A stretch of DNA of 64,000 nucleotides. Origin: an uncultured Muribaculaceae bacterium. Lineage in GTDB: Bacteria > Bacteroidota > Bacteroidia > Bacteroidales > Muribaculaceae. Positions 15,059 through 24,490 of this stretch are shown here, piece by piece. Both the position numbers and the translations under genes were made by a program. The stretch is taken from assembly GCA_910584055.1 (NCBI GenBank), contig CAJTZS010000023.1:1-64000 (forward strand), written 5' to 3'. Under the pieces are notes generated by a model. The model was not told the DNA's origin and did not search any database. It saw only the letters and a list, made by a program, of their open reading frames with translations. Position 1 is the first letter of the stretch; each line of letters opens with the position of its first letter.

Positions 15059-16528
15059 GTGTCATTGCCCCAGAAACATATTAAGGCTGCTTTACAGCGA
15101 GTGAAGGGACTCTTCGATGGCGAAATCGGGGGCTTCGAGAGGTGTCCGGTTGAGATAGAGGGGGCGCGTCTTGTGGATCAGGAACGCGGAGTGGCCATCA
15201 ATTGTCAGGCATCATGGCGCGATGTTTGGAGTCTGCAGCATTACGACCGCATCCCCGAATTCGAATTCTGCAAGGACGGCAAGAAATTCACTGTGCCGGA
15301 GAACACGGCATTCGTGAGCACAAACAATGATATTACTTCTGGAGAACTTCAGGAAGCATCGATCAGTATAAGCCGCTTCCATTCCTCCGATGTAAACTGG
15401 ACTGCTCCCCATTACCTTAGGTCCGTGCAGCCGCTTGAACGTTTTGACTGGGTTCATACATTCCATACTTATTCTTTTGAAGGGGCATCTCCGGATGGAT
15501 GGTTATATACCTCACTCGGATTGTTGGAAGTCAATTTTACAGGTAAAGGGGCATTCCATTTATTTCCCTACAAATACGCCGGGAGGTATTATCTGATATG
15601 CGAAGCCCATTTTGAATGCACGGTAGAGGAATTCAATGAATATGCATTCGCCGCGCAATTGGCATTAGGATTCTTCACCGACCGTGTTACGCTCGACGAA
15701 GCTTACATTCTCTCTTATCCGGGTGAAGACTTTTTAGAGCCTCAAGGTGTGTATTATTTCGAGATGCGCCCATCCATAAAGGGACAGTATCCGATATTTA
15801 CCACTAACATGTATTGGCTGCATGAGGTGTTGAAGAACGGTGAAAACAATGCCTACGCCGACCCACAGGTTGCACCGGAGGGAGTGGTTGACAGCGGCAT
15901 TGTAAACTGGCTGCCCATGGATTTCTATTCCCGCATGGCTAATGAACTTTACCGTCACGAGGCATTGCGCCGGGCTGCGGGCATAATCCTCGATGCTTCG
16001 ACTCAGGCCCTTGAATATCAAGCGGCGTTATATGCAGTGGCATTGGAATGTCTCGCCACTTTCCTTCTGAAAGAGCAAGGAGAAACTTCCGCATATCCGA
16101 TGGATCAAAAAGTTTTTAATAAAGACATACGTCCAGCATTTGAAAAGATACTTAAAGAGGCAGCGGATACTGGCAAGATAGGACGGGAAGGTCTGAGAAT
16201 CCTTAGTAACCGTCTAAATAACCTTAACGGCATCACGAACAGCGGCAAGCTCACTGACCCATTCGATCATTACGGCTATAAATTGTCGAAAGAAGAGAAA
16301 GACGCAATCAACACGCGCAACCGTCTACTGCACGGAGGCATCCTTAGCGGCATCAACTACGCCGCGCAATTTGACGAGCTTTATAAGTGTAGTCTACGGT
16401 TGCACAAACTTTGCTGCATTCTGCTCTTGAAGCGTGTCGGCTTCACATCGAGCATCGTCAACCTCCCCGTGCTTCGCGGCTTCGCCGCCGAATGCGCTGC
16501 CGCCGAGCCGATCCTGCTACAGCTCTGA
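15059..16528 (+). CDS. Unknown protein with ApeA-like C-terminal HEPN domain
   Basis: A 489-residue protein, GTG start. The N-terminal 300 residues are not recognised; they are rich in aromatic residues and beta-like, with no signal peptide or membrane segment. The C-terminal part is helical and contains RNRLLHGG, an R-x4-H HEPN motif like that of large HEPN proteins (ApeA/HEPN_Apea), which often act as RNases in phage defence. It is more GC-rich than the downstream glycan genes. It does not look like a polysaccharide enzyme. Confidence 0.5.
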   Translation: MSLPQKHIKAALQRVKGLFDGEIGGFERCPVEIEGARLVDQERGVAINCQASWRDVWSLQHYDRIPEFEFCKDGKKFTVPENTAFVSTNNDITSGELQEASISISRFHSSDVNWTAPHYLRSVQPLERFDWVHTFHTYSFEGASPDGWLYTSLGLLEVNFTGKGAFHLFPYKYAGRYYLICEAHFECTVEEFNEYAFAAQLALGFFTDRVTLDEAYILSYPGEDFLEPQGVYYFEMRPSIKGQYPIFTTNMYWLHEVLKNGENNAYADPQVAPEGVVDSGIVNWLPMDFYSRMANELYRHEALRRAAGIILDASTQALEYQAALYAVALECLATFLLKEQGETSAYPMDQKVFNKDIRPAFEKILKEAADTGKIGREGLRILSNRLNNLNGITNSGKLTDPFDHYGYKLSKEEKDAINTRNRLLHGGILSGINYAAQFDELYKCSLRLHKLCCILLLKRVGFTSSIVNLPVLRGFAAECAAAEPILLQL

Positions 16529-16680
16529 TATCTTGAATCTACAGGATTCGAGGGAATGCCTGACATAATATAAATTTACCATCAATATATCTGGATATCA
16601 CTGGTGCTTATTAGATTTTACTTGCCTCTTTAAGCACAATCAATGACAATATACAATTTGTCTGTAAGTCTCATTCAATT

Positions 16681-17733
16681 ATGAAATTTTTAGTTACAGG
16701 TGCTGCCGGTTTTATCGGCAGTGCCCTCTGTCATCGTTTCCTTGAAAGAGGGGACGAGGTGGTCGGTCTTGACAATATCAACGATTACTACGACCCGAAA
16801 CTGAAATACGGTCGTCTTCTGACACTCGGCATCGCTGAGGAGGACGTGCAATGGTATAAGTTCGCGAAAAGCTCTGCATTTCCAAGCTTTTCTTTCATCC
16901 GCATGAATCTTGAGGATACGCATGCCATGCAGATGCTTTTCGCAAACGGAGGTTTCGATGTCGTGGTCAACCTCGGTGCGCAGGCCGGTGTCAGGTATTC
17001 CATCACCAACCCGCTTGCATATGTGGAAAGCAACGTGGACGGATTCATCAACGTCCTCGAAGGATGCCGCCACAACAAGGTTAAGCACCTTGTGTACGCA
17101 TCCTCCTCGAGCGTCTACGGATTGAACGGCAAGGTGCCGTTCTCTGAGCATGACGGCATCGCGCATCCCGTGTCACTCTATGCCGCCACAAAGAAGAGCA
17201 ACGAGCTTATGGCGCATGCATACTCCAAGCTGTACGACCTCCCCACAACAGGTCTTCGGTTCTTCACCGTCTACGGGCCGTGGGGGCGTCCCGACATGTC
17301 CCCGTTCCTCTTCATGGACGCAATCCTGCACGACCGCCCCATCAAGGTCTTCAACAACGGCGACATGCTCCGCGACTTCACCTATATCGACGACATCGTG
17401 GAAGGGGTCGTGAGGATAAGCGGGGTGATTCCGCAGGGCAACCCGAACTGGGATGAGAAGGATCCTGACCCTGCAACATCCCCGGCCCCCTACCGCGTCT
17501 ACAACATCGGCAACCAGCATCCCACGCGCCTGATGGACTATATCGCCTGCATCGAGAAATCGATCGGCAGGGAGGCGAAGAAAGACTTCCTCCCCATGCA
17601 GCCCGGCGATGTATACCAGACCTACGCCGACTCCTCCGCACTCGGAGAAGCCACCGGCTTCCGTCCCGCAACCCCGCTACAACAGGGCATCGACCGCACA
17701 GTTGAATGGTTCAAAGAATACTATAGATTGTAG
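16681..17733 (+). CDS. UDP-glucuronate 4-epimerase family protein
   Basis: An SDR-type nucleotide-sugar epimerase, 350 residues. It shows the NAD-binding GAAGFIG (7-13), the family-specific DNINDYYDPKLK (31-42), SSSSVYG (141-147) and the catalytic Y167-x3-K171, followed by RFFTVYGPWGRPDM. These match the UDP-GlcA 4-epimerases (CapI type) that make UDP-galacturonate for capsules. It is the first sugar-biosynthesis gene of the locus. Confidence 0.9.
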   Translation: MKFLVTGAAGFIGSALCHRFLERGDEVVGLDNINDYYDPKLKYGRLLTLGIAEEDVQWYKFAKSSAFPSFSFIRMNLEDTHAMQMLFANGGFDVVVNLGAQAGVRYSITNPLAYVESNVDGFINVLEGCRHNKVKHLVYASSSSVYGLNGKVPFSEHDGIAHPVSLYAATKKSNELMAHAYSKLYDLPTTGLRFFTVYGPWGRPDMSPFLFMDAILHDRPIKVFNNGDMLRDFTYIDDIVEGVVRISGVIPQGNPNWDEKDPDPATSPAPYRVYNIGNQHPTRLMDYIACIEKSIGREAKKDFLPMQPGDVYQTYADSSALGEATGFRPATPLQQGIDRTVEWFKEYYRL

Positions 17734-17744
17734 ATACCTAAATT

Positions 17745-18803
17745 ATGAAAAAAAACAACATATTACAGGAGGTGTGTCTGTTAAGATTGTTGCTGATTTT
17801 CCTTCTTGTGTCATATCATGCATTTGCTCCATTTTGTGGTGCATGGAAACCCTTAGAAGGCATGGAAGAAACTCCTAATAGTGTATATGCGTGGATAGGA
17901 TACGTTTTCTATAGCTTCATGCTTGAGTCTTTCACCTTTATCTCCGGATATGTGTTCGGGTTCCAAGTTCAAAGGAAAGGGCAATCTTGCATTACCTTTC
18001 ATAATCTGGCTGTCAAGAAATTCCAGAGATTAATCATTCCCTCAATAGTTTTTAGTATAATCTATATGCTAATTTTCAATCCTGACACATTCATACACAC
18101 TCCAATACATGCATTATATAATGGGATTCAAGGGGTTGCCCATATGTGGTATCTTCCAATGTTATTCTGGTGTTTTATTGGTATATGGATGATTGAAAAG
18201 TTAAATTTTAGTAGGGGAAAGAGTATATGCTTGCTCTTGGTTTTAGCTGTTGTGTCATTTGTACCACTTCCGTTTCAATTGACATTTACAATGTATTATA
18301 TGGTCTTTTTTTTCACCGGGTATGTTGTCAAGAAATCAAATTTTAATCTCACTAATTATTCAAAAACAAAAAATATCATAATCTTATGGATACTGTTCAT
18401 TATCTCATTCATATTTCTTCAGAACGGAATATTATACTTAAAAGTTATTCTGAGAACGGTGGATCAGATACCATTAAAACTAACCATACAATGTCTTATA
18501 AAGCTTAGTCGTCTTGTTTATTCCTCGTTAGGTGTAATTGCCGTTATTTTTACATCATTAAATTTAATAAGGTATCATTCGTTAAAATTATCGGATAAAG
18601 CAATAACACTAAGCACGTATTGTTTTGGAATATATTTATTTCAACAATTTATTTTGCAATTAATATATTATAAAACAGATTGGAATTCAATGATATCTGT
18701 TTATGCATTGCCTTGGTTGGCAATTATTATAACAATAATTTTGAGTTGGCTTTTGAGCCATTTGGCACTGCGGACACGCATAGGGAGATTATTAATAGGT
18801 TAG
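17745..18803 (+). CDS. Membrane acyltransferase, family 3
   Basis: An integral membrane protein, 352 residues with about ten hydrophobic segments. The N-terminal LLRLLLIFLLVSYHAF has the conserved His of the acyltransferase-3 family (OafA/WecH type), and HMWYLPMLFW is a typical later motif. It probably acetylates or succinylates sugars of the polysaccharide. From here the sequence becomes markedly AT-rich. Confidence 0.8.
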   Translation: MKKNNILQEVCLLRLLLIFLLVSYHAFAPFCGAWKPLEGMEETPNSVYAWIGYVFYSFMLESFTFISGYVFGFQVQRKGQSCITFHNLAVKKFQRLIIPSIVFSIIYMLIFNPDTFIHTPIHALYNGIQGVAHMWYLPMLFWCFIGIWMIEKLNFSRGKSICLLLVLAVVSFVPLPFQLTFTMYYMVFFFTGYVVKKSNFNLTNYSKTKNIIILWILFIISFIFLQNGILYLKVILRTVDQIPLKLTIQCLIKLSRLVYSSLGVIAVIFTSLNLIRYHSLKLSDKAITLSTYCFGIYLFQQFILQLIYYKTDWNSMISVYALPWLAIIITIILSWLLSHLALRTRIGRLLIG

Positions 18804-18838
18804 GTAAATAGCTCAAAAGGATTTTTTGAGTCAGAAGT

Positions 18839-20278
18839 ATGTCCGAACTAAATAAAAAGGTTGCATCGGCCACAAAGTGGTCATCAGTGACGGAGATTGC
18901 TGCTAAATTAGTTGCGCCGATTTCCACTATGGTGCTTGCGCGAGTCTTGGCGCCGGAGGCCTTCGGCGTGCTCGTTACCGCAACAATGGTAATAAGTTTC
19001 GCTGAAATATTCACTGACGCGGGTTTTCAGAAATACATAGTGCAGCACGAATTTGAAGATGAAAAATCATTGTTCCGGTCTACGAATGTAGCATTCTGGT
19101 CAAATCTTGTGATGTCGTTGATAATATGGGCCGTCATAATAATCTTTGCCGATGAAATTGCAGAACTGGTAGGAAACAAGGGGTATGGCTCTGTGATTGC
19201 TGCCTCGTGTTTTTGCATACCGTTAGCTGCATTCAGCAGTATTCAGATGTCGATATATCGGCGCCATTTAGACTACAAGACTCTATTTCTGGTAAGGATG
19301 GTTGGAGTGGCAATACCACTTGTAATAACAATCCCGCTTGCATTCATATTAAGAACCTACTGGGCACTGATAGCCGGGATGATCGGCCTCAATCTTTCCA
19401 ATGCGATTATCTTAACGATAAAATCGCGATGGAAACCAAAATTGGAATATGATTTTCTGCTTTTCAAACAGATGTTTGCTTTTACTGTGTGGTCACTGCT
19501 TGAGGCAATTTCAATATGGCTTACGGGATATATCGACATATTCATAGTCGGTAAAATGCTGAATGAATACTATCTTGGAATCTACAGAGTGTCAATGACG
19601 ACAGTGGGGCAATTTACCGGGATTATTACAGCCGCGACAACAACAGTATTATTTTCTTCCCTTTCACGGTTACAGACAGATCGGCAGGAATTTGAAAAGA
19701 TGTTTTTCAATTTTCAGAAATTAGTCGGCCTATTGGTAATTCCTTTGGGATTTGGAATTTTTATTTTCCGAGACTTGGTTGTAGACATACTTCTTGGTTC
19801 GCAATGGTGTGCTGCTGCTCATTTCATGGGGATATGGGCATTGACAAGTGCGGTAACTATTGTGTTGAGCCATTACAGTTCTGAAGTATATCGTGCCTTA
19901 GGCAAGCCAAAGCTGTCATTTGTTGCGCAGCTACTGCATCTCATAGTTTTAGTACCGGTTGTGTGGTATTTTGTCCGGTTTGGTTTTGAGGTTTTGTGTG
20001 ATGCCAGAGCTATAGTCAGACTTGAATTAGTGTTAGTCAATCTTATATTAATGTATGCTGTGATCCATATTTCTATATGGAAAATGATAAAGAACATACT
20101 TCCTGAATTATTTGCGGCATCATTGATGACAGGTATTCTTTTGCTTCCCCCAAATGTAGGTATACTGATAAAAATTAGTTATATAATACTTTCGATAGCA
20201 ATCTATATTGGAGCAATATGCTGTTTCAAGAATGAGAGACACATTCTTTTTAATTTGAAGAAATATCTCAAAAGATAA
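18839..20278 (+). CDS. Polysaccharide flippase (Wzx-like)
   Basis: A 479-residue membrane protein with 12 or so hydrophobic segments and the N-terminal pattern KWSSVTEIAAKLVAPISTMVLAR of the MOP superfamily. It most resembles the WzxC/lipopolysaccharide flippase group that moves lipid-linked repeat units across the inner membrane. It acts with the polymerase at 23269. Confidence 0.88.
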   Translation: MSELNKKVASATKWSSVTEIAAKLVAPISTMVLARVLAPEAFGVLVTATMVISFAEIFTDAGFQKYIVQHEFEDEKSLFRSTNVAFWSNLVMSLIIWAVIIIFADEIAELVGNKGYGSVIAASCFCIPLAAFSSIQMSIYRRHLDYKTLFLVRMVGVAIPLVITIPLAFILRTYWALIAGMIGLNLSNAIILTIKSRWKPKLEYDFLLFKQMFAFTVWSLLEAISIWLTGYIDIFIVGKMLNEYYLGIYRVSMTTVGQFTGIITAATTTVLFSSLSRLQTDRQEFEKMFFNFQKLVGLLVIPLGFGIFIFRDLVVDILLGSQWCAAAHFMGIWALTSAVTIVLSHYSSEVYRALGKPKLSFVAQLLHLIVLVPVVWYFVRFGFEVLCDARAIVRLELVLVNLILMYAVIHISIWKMIKNILPELFAASLMTGILLLPPNVGILIKISYIILSIAIYIGAICCFKNERHILFNLKKYLKR

Positions 20279-20286
20279 TCGACAAT

Positions 20287-21411
20287 ATGAATGTTTTAAT
20301 AGGAGGAGATTTCGCGCCTGGAAAAGTTATGACATCTATGATTGAAGAGGGCAATTATTCGTTCATAGAAGATCTTAAGTCATTAACTGAAACTTCGGAC
20401 TTTTCGATAATTAATTTAGAAAGTCCGTTTAAAATAGATTCAGACCTTCCAATTGATAAATATGGACCCAATATTGGATGCACGCCTAAAACTGTCAATG
20501 CACTGAGATATGCAAATATAGATGCTGTCACGCTCGCTAATAATCATGTTTTGGATTATGGAGAAAACGCCCTCAAACGGACTGTGGACATATGTAAAGA
20601 AAATGGTATAAAAACAGTTGGGGTCGGAAGAAATTTAAAAGGCGCATCTTTGCCATTGATAATTGAGAAAGAGGATGAAACGGTAGCTGTAGTAAACTGT
20701 TGTGAACATGAATTTTCTATTGCCACAGAAGATACAGCTGGCGCCAATCCTCTTGATCCCATTTCTCAATATTATCAGATTCGGGAATTAAAGGAAAAAT
20801 ATGATTATGTTCTGGTTATTGTTCATGGAGGTCACGAGATGTTTAACCTTCCCTCTCCGAGAATGCAAAAAACATATCGTTTTTTCATTGATGCGGGAGC
20901 GGATGCAGTTGTGAATCATCACCAACATTGTTTCTCCGGATATGAAATTTACAACAGCAAACCAATATTTTATGGCCTTGGAAATTTGTGTTTTGATGAA
21001 TCAAAACGAAATTCGCAAGCATGGTATTATGGATATATGATATCGTTGGAATTCTCAGATAAAATAAATTTCAAAATTCATCCATACGAACAGTTTAAAA
21101 CAGATTCCTCCCTAAAATTAATTAATATTGAGAAGATCGGTAGCGAAATTAAACATCTTAATTCCGTAATACAAAATATTGATACCCTTACGCAGCATGC
21201 AAATGCATATTACGAGACTTGCAGTAAGCATATCCCTTCGGTGTTTGATATTTATAATAATTCAATACTTAGAAAGTTGAGATATAGGAGGTTGCTCCCA
21301 TCAACAATAACTAAGAAATCAAGGCTTAGAATTCATGACCATATCCTATGTGAATCCCATTTAGACAAAATAAAATTCTATTTCATTAAAAAGATGAAGA
21401 ATAAATTATGA
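20287..21411 (+). CDS. CapA/PgsA-like metallophosphoesterase-fold protein
   Basis: A 374-residue protein of the CapA family (poly-gamma-glutamate/capsule synthesis), with GGDFAPGK (6-13), INLESP (42-47), LANNHVLDYG (83-92) and a later VVNHHQHCFSG. The family has a calcineurin-like fold and is tied to anchoring or synthesis of amino-acid polymers. No signal peptide is seen, so this copy may be cytoplasmic. It overlaps the next gene by four bases (ATGA). Confidence 0.8.
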   Translation: MNVLIGGDFAPGKVMTSMIEEGNYSFIEDLKSLTETSDFSIINLESPFKIDSDLPIDKYGPNIGCTPKTVNALRYANIDAVTLANNHVLDYGENALKRTVDICKENGIKTVGVGRNLKGASLPLIIEKEDETVAVVNCCEHEFSIATEDTAGANPLDPISQYYQIRELKEKYDYVLVIVHGGHEMFNLPSPRMQKTYRFFIDAGADAVVNHHQHCFSGYEIYNSKPIFYGLGNLCFDESKRNSQAWYYGYMISLEFSDKINFKIHPYEQFKTDSSLKLINIEKIGSEIKHLNSVIQNIDTLTQHANAYYETCSKHIPSVFDIYNNSILRKLRYRRLLPSTITKKSRLRIHDHILCESHLDKIKFYFIKKMKNKL

Positions 21412-22262
21412 TTGTCGATTTTATCGGAATGCCATTAAATTTGGGAGCAAGGAAAAGAGGAGTTGAAAAAGGCACTGAGATGCTTAGGGAACTATGCCTT
21501 AACACATTGTATCTTAAAAATGATTGGAGGGATATCGGTGATATTGAATGTGAGAATATTTCCCCGGCCACAGATAACACCTATTCTTTACTTCCTAATA
21601 TAACGTCTATTATAAGTGCTAACATCAGACTGAGAAATACAATTATAGATTCTTTAAAAAGAGGCCATTTCCCGTTTATAGCTGGTGGTGACCATTCTCT
21701 TGCATGGGGATCTTTGTCTGCGGTTATGAATGTATTTGATAATCCGATATGTTATTATATTGATGCGCACGGAGATTTTAATACAAAGGATACTTCTGAT
21801 TCGCATAATGTACATGGAATGCACATGTCTTATATCATGGGATTTGACACAAGTAATTTAAGTGGAAGCCTTCAGAACAATAGGACTATGAGCCCACAGA
21901 ACATTAAATTCATTGGACAACGCAGTCTTGATAAGGGAGAGCTTAGGTTTATTGAGAAATATAGTATCCCAATTTATCAAGATAGTAAAGAGATTCCATC
22001 ATCAAAGAATCCTTCTCATATTAGCTTCGACATAGATGTGCTGGATCCCCTCATAGCTCCGGGAACCGGAGTTCCGGAGGTCAATGGATGGAATGTAGAT
22101 AAGGTTAAGGAGTGTCTTACAGATATTTTTAGGAAATCTTGTGTAAGGAGCTTCGATTTTGTTGAAATAAACCCATTGTTGGATATCGATCATAAGACCA
22201 GAGATTTGGCATCATCATTAATTAAAGTTATAGATAATTTAATATTCAATTATAATGTTTAA
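21408..22262 (+). CDS. Arginase/agmatinase-family protein in a glycan locus
   Basis: A ureohydrolase-fold protein, 284 residues. All six metal ligands of the family are visible: H96 (GGDHS), D119, H121 and D123 (DAHGDFN), and D208 and D210 (SFDIDVLDP), plus the HGM at 136-138. Arginases release ornithine and urea from arginine; related enzymes act on other guanidino or formimidoyl groups. Tight overlaps with the CapA-like gene upstream and the ATP-grasp gene downstream suggest that all three act on the same amino-acid-type decoration. The substrate is unknown. Confidence 0.82.
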   Translation: MIVDFIGMPLNLGARKRGVEKGTEMLRELCLNTLYLKNDWRDIGDIECENISPATDNTYSLLPNITSIISANIRLRNTIIDSLKRGHFPFIAGGDHSLAWGSLSAVMNVFDNPICYYIDAHGDFNTKDTSDSHNVHGMHMSYIMGFDTSNLSGSLQNNRTMSPQNIKFIGQRSLDKGELRFIEKYSIPIYQDSKEIPSSKNPSHISFDIDVLDPLIAPGTGVPEVNGWNVDKVKECLTDIFRKSCVRSFDFVEINPLLDIDHKTRDLASSLIKVIDNLIFNYNV

Positions 22263-23178
22263 TCTTGAGAAAGTTGATTTCGCAAATCTATCTCCATATG
22301 AATTGCCAATATGGAGACGCGGGTTGATAAAAGTCTTGCTTAAGTTTAAAAATATATGGAAAGATGATAAGAGTTTTTTAACCGTATATTATCTCTTAAG
22401 GATGGGCAAGAAGATGCATTGGAACAATCCTCAGTCTTTCACCGAGAAACTTACATGGCTAAAAGTGAATAATCGGAAGCCAATTTATACTGAAATGGTG
22501 GATAAATACTTAGCTAAAAAGTTGGTAAAAAATAAAATAGGAGAGGAATATGTGATTCGAACATATGGTGTTTGGAATTCATTTGATGAAATAGATTTCT
22601 CCGGTTTGCCAAATCAGTTTGTTATTAAGACTACTCATGGAGGAGGGAGCACTGGTGTCGTTGTATGTAAAGATAAGAAGAATTTTAATATTGACACAGC
22701 CCGTAACAAAATTAATAAATCTTTAGCCATGGATTTATATACAACAAACCGGGAATGGCCATACAAAAATGTTGAAAGAAGAATAATCGTTGAAGAATAT
22801 ATAGAAGATGGCAATGGCAGACAAGATGATTACAAGATATTTTGTTTCAATGGCAAAGTGCAATTCCTGAAAATAGTTTTTGATAATGAGACTGGCCACC
22901 ATGCTAATTTTTATGATAGGAATTGGGAGTTACAAAATTTTTTCGAGTCGGATATACTTCCCGATGATAAAGTCAATATTCCCCGTCCATTGAATTTTGA
23001 TAAAATGATAGAAATTGCGGAAAAATTGTCAAGGGATCTGCCTTTCCTCAGGGTTGACCTTTATAATTTAGATGGGAAAATTTATTTTGGAGAAATGACA
23101 TTTTATCCTGCCAGAGGAATGGATTTTTATAGTCCTCAGAATGCTGATAAATATATAGGAGAATTGCTATTATTATAA
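22255..23178 (+). CDS. TupA-like ATP-grasp ligase
   Basis: A 307-residue protein with features of the TupA-like ATP-grasp family: an N-terminal helical part, MHWNNPQSFTEKLTWLK, then FVIKTTHGGGSTGV (nucleotide-binding loop), RRIIVEEYIED and a late DLYNLDGKIYFGEMTF. TupA is required for teichuronopeptide in Bacillus, a polymer of amino acids and uronic acids. It probably joins an amino group to a carboxylate on the glycan. It overlaps the arginase-like gene by eight bases. Confidence 0.8.
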   Translation: MFNLEKVDFANLSPYELPIWRRGLIKVLLKFKNIWKDDKSFLTVYYLLRMGKKMHWNNPQSFTEKLTWLKVNNRKPIYTEMVDKYLAKKLVKNKIGEEYVIRTYGVWNSFDEIDFSGLPNQFVIKTTHGGGSTGVVVCKDKKNFNIDTARNKINKSLAMDLYTTNREWPYKNVERRIIVEEYIEDGNGRQDDYKIFCFNGKVQFLKIVFDNETGHHANFYDRNWELQNFFESDILPDDKVNIPRPLNFDKMIEIAEKLSRDLPFLRVDLYNLDGKIYFGEMTFYPARGMDFYSPQNADKYIGELLLL

Positions 23179-23268
23179 ATTAATATTCTTATATTATGAG
23201 TAAGCACGTTCACTTAATCTGCAATAAACCAGCAATAATATTGCCAATCAATTCGCGAAAATCTAAAT

Positions 23269-24489
23269 ATGAATATAAATTCAATTAAATATATTTTGTT
23301 AACTGACCACAGACATAACAGTACTGCGCTATATATATTTATTCTCTTATTTACTTGTTATTTTTCACAGGGTATTTTATATCCTTCAGGTTCAGTTCTT
23401 TCTCAGTTTTTTCTATTCTGCATATTATTTTGGGGTGGCTATTCATTATTTAGGACAATTCAATTTAGAAATAAGCCAACGGTTGTACGATTATTTACAA
23501 TATTTACTCTATTACTCCTGATAACCTATCTAATCTCACCCAAAACAGTAAATGGGACTGTCATTGAATTTATTGGCAAAGTAAACACATTCGGTCAGTT
23601 TAAGAATGAGATGAGTTTTTGCTTGATGTTTTTTATTGGTTATCAAATTGTACCCAAGACAGTAACTTCGAATAATACATTTCTTTATATAGCCTTTGTA
23701 TTGACATTTCTGTCAATCGTTAATTATATTCATACATCAAATCAATTAGCCAGATTATTTAATAGAGACGAAAACACCATTAGTACTGCATATAACTTTA
23801 TATCACTTTTGCCAATATATGCCTTAAGCTTTAAAAATCATCGAAAGTTATCATTGCTGCTTATGATTGTATGTATGTTCTATGTAATCCAAGGGGCAAA
23901 AAGAGGGGCAATAGTCTGTATGATTATGTGCGTATTGGTTTCATTTATCTGGTATATTAAGAATTTCAAGTTATCCGTTTCTAAGCGTCTGTTAAGTGCA
24001 ATATTGATTTTAGGAATAGGAGCAATTGCAGCATATTGGTACGGCCAGAATGAATATCTGATATCAAGAATTGAATATATGGAAGCCCGAGGTATCGGCT
24101 ATCGTGAGATTGGATATGAAATGATGTTAAATCATTGGTTAAACGATTCTAATTTCATAACACAATTATTTGGAAACGGGACTGCTCAGACAATCAATGT
24201 CTGGGGGAATTACGGACATAATGATTGGCTTGAGTTATTGATAGACAATGGGATTTTAGGGGTAATTCTGTATGCAATAGTTTTCATATCCGCTTTTAAT
24301 TTCATTTTTAAGAAAATTGAATCTCCCTATATTCGATTAAGTGCATTCTTATGTGTCATGATATGGTTTCTAAAAACTATATTTTCTATGGGTTACACAG
24401 ATCAGTTCTCAGGCATCATGACATTCATATTAGGATTCTGTATTAGAAAGACAACACAAAAGATGACCTTATCGCTAAATAATCACTAA
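23269..24489 (+). CDS. O-antigen ligase/polymerase-like membrane protein (Wzy)
   Basis: A 406-residue membrane protein with about ten hydrophobic segments and a large extracytoplasmic loop near the C-terminus that includes GNGTAQ...GHNDWLELLIDNGILG. The (H)NDWLELL-type motif is typical of the Wzy/O-antigen ligase superfamily. It probably polymerises repeat units in the periplasm. A 91-base AT-rich gap precedes it. Confidence 0.82.
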   Translation: MNINSIKYILLTDHRHNSTALYIFILLFTCYFSQGILYPSGSVLSQFFLFCILFWGGYSLFRTIQFRNKPTVVRLFTIFTLLLLITYLISPKTVNGTVIEFIGKVNTFGQFKNEMSFCLMFFIGYQIVPKTVTSNNTFLYIAFVLTFLSIVNYIHTSNQLARLFNRDENTISTAYNFISLLPIYALSFKNHRKLSLLLMIVCMFYVIQGAKRGAIVCMIMCVLVSFIWYIKNFKLSVSKRLLSAILILGIGAIAAYWYGQNEYLISRIEYMEARGIGYREIGYEMMLNHWLNDSNFITQLFGNGTAQTINVWGNYGHNDWLELLIDNGILGVILYAIVFISAFNFIFKKIESPYIRLSAFLCVMIWFLKTIFSMGYTDQFSGIMTFILGFCIRKTTQKMTLSLNNH

Positions 24490-24490
24490 T

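Noticed and set aside
23179..23268. A 30-codon frame at 23195
   Set aside because: Too short, with no coupling, promoter or recognisable sequence; likely intergenic.
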